From contig WPIO01000001.1 in NCBI GenBank assembly GCA_009760855.2, forward strand, positions 2,226,501-2,290,500: a DNA stretch of 64,000 bases. The letters are read 5' to 3'. This document shows positions 11,090 to 21,900 of the stretch, piece by piece. The position numbers and the translations under genes were made by a program. The DNA is from Cristatella mucedo. Its lineage: Eukaryota; Bryozoa; Phylactolaemata; Cristatellidae. How positions within the stretch are numbered: the stretch's first letter is position 1; each line of letters opens with the position of its first letter. A model generated the notes under the pieces. It was not told the origin of the DNA, searched no databases, and was given only the letters and a program-made list of their open reading frames with translations.

Positions 11090-11760
11090 GCACTGCGTCT
11101 CCAAGTTCTTACGCTGACCCACAGGCCTACCTCGGCTTGGCTCCTTCGTACCGAGCTAAACTGCTGCACCAGTTTCAGCCTCTGCGGGCCCTGGGGTCCT
11201 GTATGGACAATACATTAGCTGTCCCATTCCTCCGCTTGGAGACCGTGCGCGACAGAAGCTTTAGCTCTGCAGGTCCTAGACTGTGGAACTCGCTTCCACA
11301 ATTCTTACGCAACGACAACTACTCTCCAACTGCCGACTATGGCTAATCCTTTTCAGCGGTCCTGAGCTGCTACTTCCATGCCACTCACTACCTCAACTGC
11401 TCTCCTGACTCTGCTATGCTTCCCACTTTCTTTTTGTTGCGTGAGATGAAGTATTTTGGCTAGCGAATGCATACCGAAAGCTGCGTAGGCTGTGAGTGGG
11501 CTATAATATAATATAAATATAACTCATTTATATAGCTCCCTAAGAGAACTCAATCTCTATTCAGGCGCTTCACATATGCCTCGGGGCTCGAGCCTACGAC
11601 GTCAGCCAGACCTTGGTCGGGGCGAGCACCTTAACCGCTGGACCAAACCAGCTCGGCTACACAAAACTATCCTCGGCTACACAAAACTCTCGGCTACACA
11701 AAACTATCCTGCGTGTCGCACCCACATAGTCTATATGGCTTTGTGGAGTTACAGACGGGG
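11090..11760 (+). repeat. LINE-A C-terminal and 3' UTR fragment, interrupted by SINE-2
   Basis: The frame 11107-11346 reads YLGLAPSYRAKLLHQFQPLR, then VPFLRLETV and GPRLWNSLPQFL, matching the C-terminal region of the long LINE-A copy (minus strand 50040-50230). It then runs into the 3' UTR (GGCTGTGAGTGGGCTA). It is cut by a minus-strand SINE-2 at 11508-11660 and resumes at 11692 with the LINE-A tail ending GTGGAGTTACAGACGG. Confidence 0.8.
11508..11660 (-). repeat. SINE-2 inserted into LINE-A
   Basis: On the minus strand it has GCTGGTTTGGTCCAGCGG (A-box region like tRNA-Glu/Asp) and a degenerate B box GTAGGCTCGAGCC. Then follow GAAGCGCCTGAATAGAGATT and a tail of ATATTATATT. The flank GGCTACACAAAACT is present three times in a row at 11655-11705. 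Confidence 0.8.
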
Positions 11761-12300
11761 GAGTGCTGGCGTCGTTGCACTGTAACCCTCAGCGACCGAA
11801 GAGCGAGGAAGATGGGTTGCTCCTCGTGAGTCCCCGTTACTTTAGTCGCTCGCGCCTCTGGCGAGTAGTTGCTATTCTGAGATGACCGCGGCCTGATAGC
11901 ATCTCTCCCGCCCTTTCGGGAGTACCAGTGGTGTTTCCCACACCCCATCTGTAGCCCCGCGTACCTAGGGTGCAGCGAGTGGAGCCCTGTTTAGCTCTTC
12001 TGCTATGGTTGGCGTAGGCAGTCTCATTATTATTAAGAGGTTAAATCAAACTGCCGATCGTCTGGCTCTAGCCTGGAAACAGCGACGTGGCTGCTTGCTG
12101 AGGGCGGCGTAGCTGGAGCGGCGGTCGGGCAGGAAGTAGCCTACCCCGTAGTCTGCCTCGTCGCCCCGTGTGAGATGCAGCGCCGACGTGCAGCCGTTCA
12201 CCAGTCAGTGGTCGAGAAAATTACGAGCTTTAGTAATGCGGCGGACAAAAAAATGCGGACCGTAGCAAAGACGGACAGCGCATGAGCAAAAAAGCAGGTC
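11761..12300. other. Gene-free stretch
   Basis: No exon or repeat copy is recognised. Some GC-rich runs occur, but both strands have frequent stops. Confidence 0.4.
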
Positions 12301-12304
12301 CAGT

Positions 12305-12605
12305 ATCGGTTACAGATGCACGCGCTACACATCTCTACTAATTAAAGCGAAAAGTTCGTCCGTTACTCCGTCACGCGGTAAAATGGCGACCAGTACTTCT
12401 GGGAGTAGTGTGTAATAGATTTGTAATTCTACTATGACTTAGCGGAGAGAGTCCACAGGCAGTGAGCTCTACAAATCTCTACTAATTAAAGAGAGAAAGT
12501 CTGTCCTTCCTTCCGTCAAGCGGCAAGATGGCACACTTCCGTCAAGCGGCAAGATGGCGCAGCGCTGTCTTTCGTGGCGGAACTGCTAGGACTCGGCGAA
12601 TTGGG
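12305..12605. repeat. Diverged tandem duplication (about 150-160 bp unit) next to LTR-like sequence
   Basis: ACATCTCTACTAATTAAAG, AAGTTCGTCCG and ATGGCG at 12310-12390 recur as AAATCTCTACTAATTAAAG, AAGTCTGTCC and ATGGCGC at 12473-12560. The string TTCCGTCAAGCGGCAAGATGG is itself nearly doubled at 12511-12557. Further on, TATATAAG (12768) and AATAAA (12786) lie 10-20 nt apart, as in an LTR, but no paired LTR is visible. Confidence 0.45.
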
Positions 12606-14139
12606 TCCAGAGGCAGCAAGCTGTTAGCAATAACATAAGTCCGAACTTGCCGAGCATTTCCGCCATAAAGCGCGCGGCTAAGCCTCTGGCCCTGACATTT
12701 GTCTCATCCCCGGCTTGGCCCATCTGGGCGACACTCACCTGGGTGACTCCCACCTGGACGTATCGTATATAAGCTGCCCTGACTAATAAACCCTACTTAT
12801 AAGGTACATAGCTGGGTGGCCGAATCTGCGAATTGCTTAAAGTGCCCAGGTTTCAGGGTTTCACCGGTATTTGTAGCGCGTCGGCTGGGTAATAACACCG
12901 TTAGAAGTATTGTGTTTGCTACCTAGTTCTGTCCCAGCGTGGAAGCCGCTACAACCAGTTTGTCTAAGTAGCAGCTAAGATTCTGATATACAGGTGGTCT
13001 CCATTTGACCGCAGCCAAAAATGCCACAATCAGTGACAAGACCACTCCTAAAATACAGCGATGCGTAGATCGACGATACCTTTCTGAAAAACTCCGATCC
13101 GAGCACCCTTGTTGCTGCCGCCTGCGGTACCAAAAATCTGAGACCCGGTAACGCGGCCACCCCTGCAAGTTTACCAACCGGAAATACACTTCAATTCGTG
13201 CGATCAACAAGAGATAACTGAAAGCGGTTGCCTGTTGTGCGCGCCTGTAATGCACATGACCCTATTTTAGACCGCATGCATCCTCAAGCGCTGCTATATC
13301 CGATACTCGCAGCATACCCACACTGATTTTGCAGCTCCCACTAATTAGAATATGCACCCGCAAGCCAAGGCAAACTAATAACGAGCGCAGATTCACAGTA
13401 TAGAATGGTTATCGTCAAAAATCCATCATTAGTTTTCAAATTTCAGGTACATTGCTGCCAGACTCCCCGCGAACGATTCGCGATGATATGCGAATTCGCG
13501 AAGCAACCACCGCTGCGGAAAGTTCGCCAAGCAGTGCTGCGATTGGCTGCGAACCTGTTTTGGTGAGCTTCAGTCCCACGGGGGATAAATCCCCAGGGGA
13601 TGATAACTCATCGGCACAAGCAGTCAAAGCTCTACATACAGTCATCACTGGCATCGCAGGCGTCGAAGAAATGGATTTTTTCACGTTGAGACTAGAAAAG
13701 CGCAACCAGGAGTCTAGACTGCCGTTTATTTCTGTCACTGCTGCACAAATATGAGTCGTGTGTGTCGGACAAGTATTGCGGCGCCACGCGTTACCGGTTT
13801 CCCTCGCTCACCAGCTGCGCTCGTTTTCCGGTACCGCCCGTGCATGCCTACGGATAACTTTCATACGAGCTTCATGTCAATAATTGCAAGCTCAGATTCC
13901 CAAGGTAAGAGTGACTGTATTCCTACTCAAGTTTCTTGCGCCCTTTAATACTGCTGTTGCACGAACCTCTTCATCGCAGATTAATCGGCTGCTCCCTTCA
14001 CCGATTCATCTAATAAGCTGGCCTGTCTACAAGTGCGTGCGCTACATAACAGTTATTTGGAGCGCTTACGTTAAATTTGACGTGCTCTCTCACTGCAAAA
14101 AGCCACCTAGACTGAGATAGTCTTACTCTGGAGAGTTTT
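12606..14139. other. Gene-free stretch
   Basis: Overlapping 100-codon frames on opposite strands (13436-13754) mirror each other and show no domain or splice context. Nothing is called. Confidence 0.35.
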
Positions 14140-14500
14140 CTATGCTGCACTCAGCGTCCTAAGTGGCTAATGATGGGCACGCAACAGCCGGCAGATCTCA
14201 AATAGCAGAGACAGTGAGAAGCATAGCTAAGCCAGGAAGGAATCCGGTGAAGCTTATAGCATGGTAGCAGCAGCGAAGGATGGCTGGAAAGGATGTGCAA
14301 TGAGTCGGCAGCAAGAAGTAGTTAGTGCGCCACCGCACCCAGACTTGATCTGGTTTAAGTTTCTCTAAACTTCGTGCTTGCGAAAGATGGCTGGAAAGGA
14401 TGTACAATGAGTCGGCAGCAAGAATCAGTAAGTGCGCCACCGCACCCAGATTTGATCTGGTTTCAGTTTCTTTAAACTTCGGGCTTGCGAAAGATGCGAG
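14140..14500 (-). repeat. LINE-A 3' fragment containing a 107-bp tandem duplication
   Basis: It aligns with the LINE-A 3' region (minus strand CTTAGGACGCTGAGTGCAGC, TATGCTTCTCACTGTC). Inside, a unit starting GCGAAGGATGGCTGG is present twice in full, at 14273-14379 and 14380-14486, with the start of a third at 14487. The two units differ at a handful of positions. Confidence 0.7.
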
Positions 14501-15289
14501 TGACTGCATCCAAAGGCTTGCACCAGCTGGCTTCCTGGTCGGTTTTAGTGAGGTAACTTATAAACAGACGTTTGTTTAGCCCTGCAAACTGAACTACACT
14601 CTCTCCTTTATTCTTGACCAGGCAACTCGTCTGGCAGGCTTGCCGTGCCGTGTCGTCCAGTGCAGTCTTTTTTTGACATTGCTTACTCTCCCAAAAAAGA
14701 GCTTCAGCTGACGTGATTGTAAGGATTGTGCACCCTAGCTCGAACGCTCCTAAAACTGGTAGTCTTCCCGGCAGTAGACATACCAAACCGTTCACTATTT
14801 TTGCGTGGCTCCAGCAAGGCTAGAGGTCAGCCGTCGAGCTGGAAGTTTTTTTGATCGGGTCCCGCTTGTCTGTGTCCGTGCATCGATGCGGGTGCTACAG
14901 TGATTTTGACCACCCTCATGGCAGCCATGTGGTTAAAAAGAAAAGTGGTAAACGTGACTAAGCTTGGACAGGCTTAGACAAGGACAACCGTAGCGAACCG
15001 ATGGATGGAGCTCACGGGATCCAGGCTGGGCATTTTTACGAAGGAAACATGAACCTGGACGTTCTGTGAGGGAGGGTTGAGTCCGCACTCTGGATACTGC
15101 TGAAGCCTACACCGAGCATCGCAACCTAGATCTCACGCTAGACCCAATCAGTAGAACGTTTGCTGTGCATTTCCTTCGTGCCCCGAGCTGCTCTTAGTTG
15201 TGGCTACTGAAGTAGATAACGACGGGCCACTTTTCCACTCGAGTCTCTGTTATGAGAGTGGCAGGAAGGGCACAAGAGTGGTGACAAGA
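14501..15289. other. Gene-free stretch
   Basis: No supported exon or known repeat. The frame at 14472-14795 (minus) is a simple open stretch that partly overlaps the LINE-A piece. Confidence 0.35.
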
Positions 15290-15412
15290 ACTGCAAAGTC
15301 TCTCGCTTCTGGTGTCAAATGCTTTTGCAGCGATTGTAAAGCGCCTAGAAAGAGATATGAGTTCTCTGAGGGCGCTTTATCAAATCTATTATTATTATTA
15401 TCATTATTATAA
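15290..15412 (+). repeat. LINE-B 3' end fragment
   Basis: TTTTGCAGCGATTGTAAAGC, then the hairpin with AGCGCC and GGCGCT arms, TTTATCAAAT and (ATT)n. The stem is intact. Confidence 0.8.
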
Positions 15413-15474
15413 GAAGGTGCCTTTGTCTAAGACTTGTACAAGTTTTGTCGTCCGGGTCCTACATAGCAAATAAT

Positions 15475-15995
15475 ATTAATAGTAACACATTTGTTTAGCT
15501 TTCTTGGAAAACTTAATCTCTGTCTATGCACTTAAAATATGCTGTAAATGAGCCGTGGTGGGATGAAACCGTGAGCCGTGTAACGATGCCTAGCCTGGTA
15601 GGGAAGTAGGTCTGATATGCAGGCTGGAGCAAGAGAATGAAAGGATTTGAAAGTGTTTAACAGAACCTTCCAGACCATGTGCTTCTTGACTGGAATCCAG
15701 TGCAGGTCGATGAGAAGTGCTGGGATGTGGCAACTACGACTCTCGCTACAGGCAAGCCTAGCTCCTGATAGGCAAGCCTAGCTGCAGAGCTTTGCACTAG
15801 CTTTAAGGGCCTGATCGCACAGACCGGTAGACCAGCAAGCAGTGAGTTACAAAAGTCGAGATGGGATGTTACAAATGCATGGACCAATTTAGCAAAAGCT
15901 TCTGTCACCAGTGGTCTAAAAAGGAAAGGTGTGCTAGTTAATTTGTTGTCCATAGATGAGAGGATGATGAGGCTCTGCGAATGAGCCAAGTCATG
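15475..15995 (-). repeat. LINE-B 3' portion, decayed
   Basis: The minus-strand frame 15657-15989 encodes KLVHAFVTSHLDFCNSLLAG and LVQSSAARLA, as in LINE-B at 53580-53700. A degraded tail with ATTAATATTA sits at 15475. Coding and tail are continuous, so this is a 5'-truncated copy. Confidence 0.8.
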
Positions 15996-16574
15996 GCAAG
16001 CCTAGTTGGTCAGAGTATGAAGTTTCCTCTCTTTCCGTTGACTAACTGGGAACTAGCATAGCTCTCAGCAAAGGAGACACTGCTGAATTCCATATTTATG
16101 ATTATTTTTATTATTTCTTTTAATTTGTATTTCGGACTAGACCAACCTTGTAGCCACATTCACTACTGGCTGTAGAGGCCTAATTGCTTTTGTTTAAGTG
16201 CAAGATATTATCAAAAGTGAGCGAAAATACTGGTCACACAATGGGATGCATCTTCGAGAGTGGCTGTCCAACATTTGCAGCTGGCGTCAGGTGCTCACGT
16301 TAGTGGCAGCTAACTGCGTGTGGGCATGTAGGGCTGCTGTAGTAGCCAGCTGAATATATTTCGACATAATGTAGCTCGAGCACTGGCAAGTACAGCCATC
16401 GCATCTGGGTCTTAGGCAACGAGGGGGATTCTGAGCTCCCACTGCATGACCGTAGTCATGGGCTTGAGTCTGGGTAGCAGGCCATTTTTTATCGCCCACT
16501 GGAGGCGATAGAGAATAGCGGGCGCTAAAGCCATTCTTCCGCTGTGTAAAAAAGGCCGTTTATCCAGCTTAACT
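15996..16574. other. Gene-free stretch
   Basis: No exon or family member is seen. A small AT-rich block lies at 16098-16130. Confidence 0.35.
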
Positions 16575-16625
16575 TGACTCTATGCACATGCATACATCTC
16601 CGTCTGTAACTCCACAAAGCCGCAA
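16575..16625 (-). repeat. LINE-A tail remnant
   Basis: CATCTCCGTCTGTAACTCC followed by ACAAAGCC is the reverse complement of the LINE-A terminal sequence seen at 11735, 49785, 56160 and 63520. Confidence 0.6.
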
Positions 16626-16683
16626 CGACTATTGGGGCTTGTCATGGAGGGGGATCAAGTAGGAAGAGTGAACCAGCATGAAT

Positions 16684-16773
16684 CATGCATCAACATGCAG
16701 GATGTCGATGCATCAACATGCAGCATGTTGATGCATCAACATGCTGCATGTTGATGCATCAACATGCTGCAGG
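16684..16773. repeat. Palindromic 23-bp minisatellite, about four units
   Basis: Units start at 16684, 16707, 16730 and 16753. Each contains GATGCATC (self-complementary) and AACATGCNGCATGTT (self-complementary), so any one unit can fold and neighbours can pair with each other. Confidence 0.85.
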
Positions 16774-18143
16774 CTGCTGTGCAGCACCTACACGAGTGAG
16801 TGTACGGCTAGGAAATCCTGTGCGATGGTGAGTTGGAACCAGTGCAAGCTCCTGAGTGTGCACTTTAGTTTGTGCTTCCTTGTGCAGGATAGGATCTGTG
16901 CAATGCTAGCATTAGGATCGGTGGCCAGCAAACAGTGCACGAACGGCGACTCGCGAACAATGAGAGCCTTGCTACCGGCATGGCGCATCAAGGTGGAAGG
17001 TAGAAATCAGGACCGCAGGCGTGCAGCCAGGATTCAGCACTTGAAAATGCCGCTCTGAGGTAATGATTTTGAAAACTATCGAGGTGAGCTGCAGAGCCCT
17101 CGATTGCCATTCGGCTGGTACTCATGGGCAACCGTTGCTAAACTGCGCCGGCCCTGCCAAACCACACCCATCGCCCAGAAGTTTGGTAACCGGACCGCCC
17201 GTACCCATATCCATGCCAGACTAGGCGAGTTGAACTCGGCAAAAAACTTGGCCCTTGACTGCTGCAAGAACGGTGGGCAGACTCGGACGTTTAACTCCTA
17301 AAGGCACCCTTAAGTGGGATTTCTATAAGGCCACCTACGCTCACCCATAAAATCACTTATGCCGGCCACGCCCACCCAGTACCCATCGGTCGGGCCGTGA
17401 GTATGGCTATGGTTACCCAGTTGAGGACTCTCTGTTGAGCTGTGTGTAACCAGAATGCATTGCTGTAGTAGTATGGCAGTGCGATTGGTGGCAGCTTCGG
17501 GGCACATTCCGTAAACTGCTATTCTGAGGATCGAGCCGTCATAGTGAAGTGAACGTGAGGAACTACATAACATAACAGCATCACTAAGAGAGAGAGAGAG
17601 AGGACCAGCCGCCCGTGCACCCCTTCCCCCACCACCACCACCACCACCCCTCCCGGTGCCCCCTGCCACCTGCAGATAGTCACTGCTGTGGTAGCCCTGG
17701 GTTGCCCGCTCAGACCGTTATCCGTATACCGTTACGCCTTTGGCTAGATAGCTCCTTCTCGTCTGCTAGGGTAGCAACATGCTCTGTAGAACGATGCACC
17801 GAGGTTGCAGTCCAAAAGTTCAGGCAGATATAGTTTTGGCTTATTTTTGACATAGTTTTGGCTTATTTTTGGCTTCCCGTCGAAACCGAGGCCATGTGTT
17901 TGCCAGCTAAGGGGTTGGAAGTTGAACAGCAGAGGCAAAGTATATCAAGCTGCATAGGGCGACATGGTGGCAGCGTTTGCTGGTTGCCAATGCAATCTGT
18001 GTGTGTGTTTGTGTGTGTAAGTGTGTGTGTTCATGCGCAGGGGCAGCAAAAGGAGCAACAAGGGGAGGTAATGTAATGTAGTAATGTAGAATGTAATATG
18101 TCATAATGCATATGTATTATTATTATTACAAAAATATAATATA

Positions 18144-18145
<2 letters not shown>
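16774..18145. other. Gene-free stretch with simple repeats
   Basis: Short GA (17588-17602) and CCA (17628-17648) runs are present, plus GTGTGTGT at 18000-18030. The open frame 16741-17058 has no convincing splice partners, so no gene is called. Confidence 0.35.

Positions 18146-18189
<44 letters not shown>
18146..18189. repeat. (TA)n microsatellite at a LINE-A 3' end
   Basis: Pure TA of about 44 nt, preceded by ATAATATAATG. It directly precedes the minus-strand LINE-A fragment at 18195. Confidence 0.95.
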
Positions 18190-18193
<4 letters not shown>

Positions 18194-18194
18194 A

Positions 18195-18500
18195 TGTATG
18201 TATCTCAGTCTGTAACTCCACGAAGCCATAAAGACTATGTGCGTGTTACATTGGAGAGTTTTGTATAGCGCACTCACAGCCTAAGGAGCGGCTTCCGGTA
18301 TGCATTCGGTAGCCATCAGAGTTCATCTCACGCAACAAAGCAAAAGTGGGAAGCATAGCAAGAGTCAGGAGAGCACCATAGGTAGTAAGTAGCATGGAAG
18401 TAGCAGCCCAGGACCACTGGAAAGGATGCGCCACAGTCGGCAGCAGGAGAGTAGTTGTTGTTGAGGCACTTGTATCAAAGCCGCTGGGTTTTAGCACTTT
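18195..18500 (-). repeat. LINE-A C-terminal and 3' UTR fragment
   Basis: Minus strand: the end of the coding region (ALLTLAMLPTFALLREM), CGAATGCATACCGGAAGCCG, CTGTGAGTGCGCTATAC and the tail ACTGAGATACATAC. It lies just upstream of the TAF12 start exon. Confidence 0.8.
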
Positions 18501-18637
18501 AGTGGCAAGTGCTTCTATTACACGACCCAGGTCGTGACCTGGAGTCGTATAGGAGACAGTTGTTCATTGCCAGCTGCAAGCAAGGTGGAGGTGAGCTGCT
18601 GAGGCCCTTCCCCCCAAAATGTGCAGTGTATATGATA

Positions 18638-18659
18638 TATGATATATATATATATATAT

Positions 18660-18722
<63 letters not shown>
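18638..18722. repeat. (TA)n microsatellite
   Basis: Two TA runs separated by CACACA at 18661 and closed by CACACAC at 18717. It lies about 135 nt upstream of the exon carrying the TAF12 start codon. Confidence 0.95.
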
Positions 18723-18723
<1 letters not shown>

Positions 18724-18857
18724 TATGTATATGGTTCTGTTGAATCTGTCATCTTGGATTTGTCAACAGTGCATGTGGATGATGCGATTTGTGATATTTT
18801 CTGACACCCAGGGACCCGTGCAGATGCATCCGTGTTTCTTGCACTTTTGTTTTCAGA

Positions 18858-18956
18858 ATGAGTGGCAATGTCTCGCAGTCACCTGGAGTCTCGACACTGC
18901 CACAGAAAGCCCCGACCTTTGCTGAAATCATTCGCAGCATTGAAGCCAGGCTGCTG
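18858..18956 (+). CDS. TAF12: TAF12 exon 1 (start codon)
   Basis: 33 codons from ATG, including [17 protein letters not shown], ending before GTATGG in phase 0. Its place in the gene is inferred from phase 0 matching exon 2, and the intron of 3.2 kb is the longest in the gene. Confidence 0.6.
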
Positions 18957-21900
18957 GTATGGGGATTTAACGATTTTGATTGGCTGCTCCTCTTGCCCTC
19001 ACGTGGGATCCCACGTGCAGTCGTCTTTGTGCCTCCGCGGCTGCGTTCGTTCTGCTAGTTTTGCTGCATTTCACTTCCGCCTTCTATCGCAAAACTGAAA
19101 CTCTGTAATCCTGGTAGGCCGTGCGTAAGTTGAATTAAGTTTTTCTAGCTTTCAGAGCCTGCTGGTTCGTAGGGCCTTTGCTGCTTATAGTCACTCGCTG
19201 CCTCGTCGGCGAGCTTGCCACTGTGGCTTTGCAGTCACAGATAGCCTACATGCTCTTTTTATTTTCTTACAAATGAACGTGGCAGAGCAGTTAATTTCAT
19301 TTCGTATATGTCATTGTGTGCTCATGCGGTTTGTACTGAACCGCCAAAGTATTTACAAGGACCAGAGGACACATCTGTCGTGCTGCTGCCCCGTCAGCAG
19401 CCAATTGACTCGCTCCTTGGCTGACAACAGCGAAAACATGCACACCGGGTGCTGTAATATTTTCTACTCTGAAAAGCAAGGTTATGTACATCAATAGGAG
19501 GTTGGGCTGCCCTCATCCTGTGTGATTTGTTCTTTGTGTGCTTGCGCCTGCTGACACTGCATACCATGTTACTACTAACCATATCATGCATATAGACACT
19601 GTTCCTGCAACCGCTAGCCTTATGGTCATGCTTCCTTTAAAGCATATGTAAATTACCTAGAAAGATTAAGTTCTCTGAAGGACCCACACAAAAGGATTAT
19701 TATTGTTATTTTTATGGCTTCCTGTGTTTGCCAGGACATTGATTCAGACTGAAATCTGCAAAGAATCGCTTTGTTGCCTTTGCAGTATCCTCGGGGTCAT
19801 AATCTATTTGCCAAACTTAGCCCTATCCCACGAGAGCTCTGGCACTGGGCAACACAGTATTTTGGACGATGACCATGAACTCGTTCCTATTCGTAGTCGT
19901 TTGTTCCTGTTCATTATATCGTTTATGCGGCAAAGCGTTCCGAAGACGAAGCCGAAAAACTTGACCAAACAAGCAAGCTTCCACCACCATCCGAGTGGTG
20001 CCCTTCGCCTTTTCTGCAGCTGACGAAAGTCCCCAGTTTGCCATCTCCGTGGATCACGTGTTTACCATGCAGTAGAACACGTCTCCAGTCATCAGCTTTA
20101 AAGTGGTCAGTGGTCGGCTTGCCCACTGCTTTTTCCTTGTTCCTCATAAATGAACTGCTTGCGAGTTTGCTGTCTCTTCTATCAATGCCATGCTCCGACG
20201 GCCTCCTTCAAACTGTGTTGATGCTCTCAGCTTTCCTGGTGGCCTCTTCCAAAGACTTGTTATTATTATTAAGGTGCTCGCAGCGACCAAGGTCACGTGC
20301 CGAAGTCACGGGCTCGAGCCCTGAGGCATAGGAGTAAGAGCTCGAAATGGAGCTATGACCTATGACCCACTGCAGCCAGCTTCAGTATGCTGCCATCTCT
20401 TGTTGTCGTCGATCCGTGGTTGGCCATTGCGTGGTAATCCATGCTACCACCCTGAAATCGCTTCTTTCTGGTGAACCTTCGGTGGTAATAGTTGCTAATG
20501 AAATGATGTCCATCGAACCTTTTACATGCACTTGCAAGTGAGCATAAGGTAGAGAGAGGGGGAGAGGGAGAGAGAGAGACAGACAGACAGACAGATAGAC
20601 AGACAGACAGATTGACAGAAAGAGAGAGAGAGAAGACTCATAGTATGTCTCTTGTAGCATCTATTCATCTATTATCATTAATTTTGCGGTTATAGTGATA
20701 ATTGTGACTTTGCTTCTTCACAAGGAAGTGAAGTTGCCTATTACTATACACTTTGCAACGATGCCAGTGTAGAAGAGTATTTGAAAATTGGTCCTCAATG
20801 TGTTGGTATTTTGTTGACAATACAATAATACACTGTGCCTTAGGTAATTCAGTTTATAGCGTTCAATCCTTATTTCAAGATTTCCTTATCTTTGGCAGAG
20901 AGTGACCAAGTGTGAATCCTGAGATGGATGACATGAAGGCAGGAGGAGGCTGATGACGCTTTAGCATTTCATCATGGTACGAGAAGCTAAGAAGTGGCCT
21001 TCAGCCTTGTTGGCCTTGAGGTCCAAAGAAGAATTTTGGTATTCATATTTTAGTAGTCGATAGAGAGCCATTGCAGCTTCTTTACGGGTGGGGGTGATTG
21101 CCGAGCTGGTTTGGTCTAGCGGTTAAGGCCCTTGCCCCGACCAAGGTCTGACTGAGGTCGTGGGCTCGAGCCCCGAGGCATATGTGAAGCGCCTGAATAG
21201 AGATTAAGTTCTCTCGGGGCGCTATATAAATACATTATATTATAATACTGTTATGCACTCGCAACTCACACAGCAGAAAAGCGCCCAGCCTCACCACTTG
21301 CTCTCCTTTAGTAAATCTGTCGAACCAGGTCTGCCAGATGATCACATTGGCGGCCTGGTGTGGTCTTCTTGCTATGACAGGGGCATCACTGAGTCGGGTC
21401 CGGTTTCAGTTTCAGATGGGTTAGCGACCTCATTATGCTTCGACATTTAAAAACCAGCTAAAAGTCCACCTGTTTCTTTTAACCTCGGCTCGGTTCGTGT
21501 GCATTTTCCTTTTTGTGATTCGAAGTGCTGACATGGCCTTATTGCTAAGCCACCAGAAGTTCTTTTTTCCAGCATATTTACATTGTCTCTAGAAAGGGAT
21601 TTAGTCCTTTTTTGGGTAATATAGGAATATTTTATCAATCTCTGTATTTATTATTGCTTAGTGGTTTGCATTCTTTATTATCATGAACGAGAGTGGTCAC
21701 CACCCTCGCTCGGGCAAATTCCCAAATGCTTCTTCCTCTTGCTGTGACTTCTCAGTCTTGTGATTACCCGGAGATTTTCTCTCGTCTCGGACTACTCCTT
21801 GTACTTTCGGCCTCATTCACATCATTCACATCAAGCTCTGCGTTGCGCTAGGTTGGACCAGTTCCCTAAAGTTTTTTTTTAAAGTTTTTTTAGAAAGATT

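Noticed and set aside
12760-12800. Solo LTR suggested by TATATAAG and AATAAA
   Set aside because: No TG...CA ends, target duplication or second copy could be identified, so it is only mentioned with the neighbouring repeat.
13436-13754. Two 100-codon frames on opposite strands
   Set aside because: They mirror each other and have no recognisable domain, splice context or codon signal to favour either.
16741-17058. 105-codon frame with CAG before DRICAMLALG
   Set aside because: It begins in the palindromic minisatellite, the donor after WRIK is weak, and no neighbouring exon has a matching phase.
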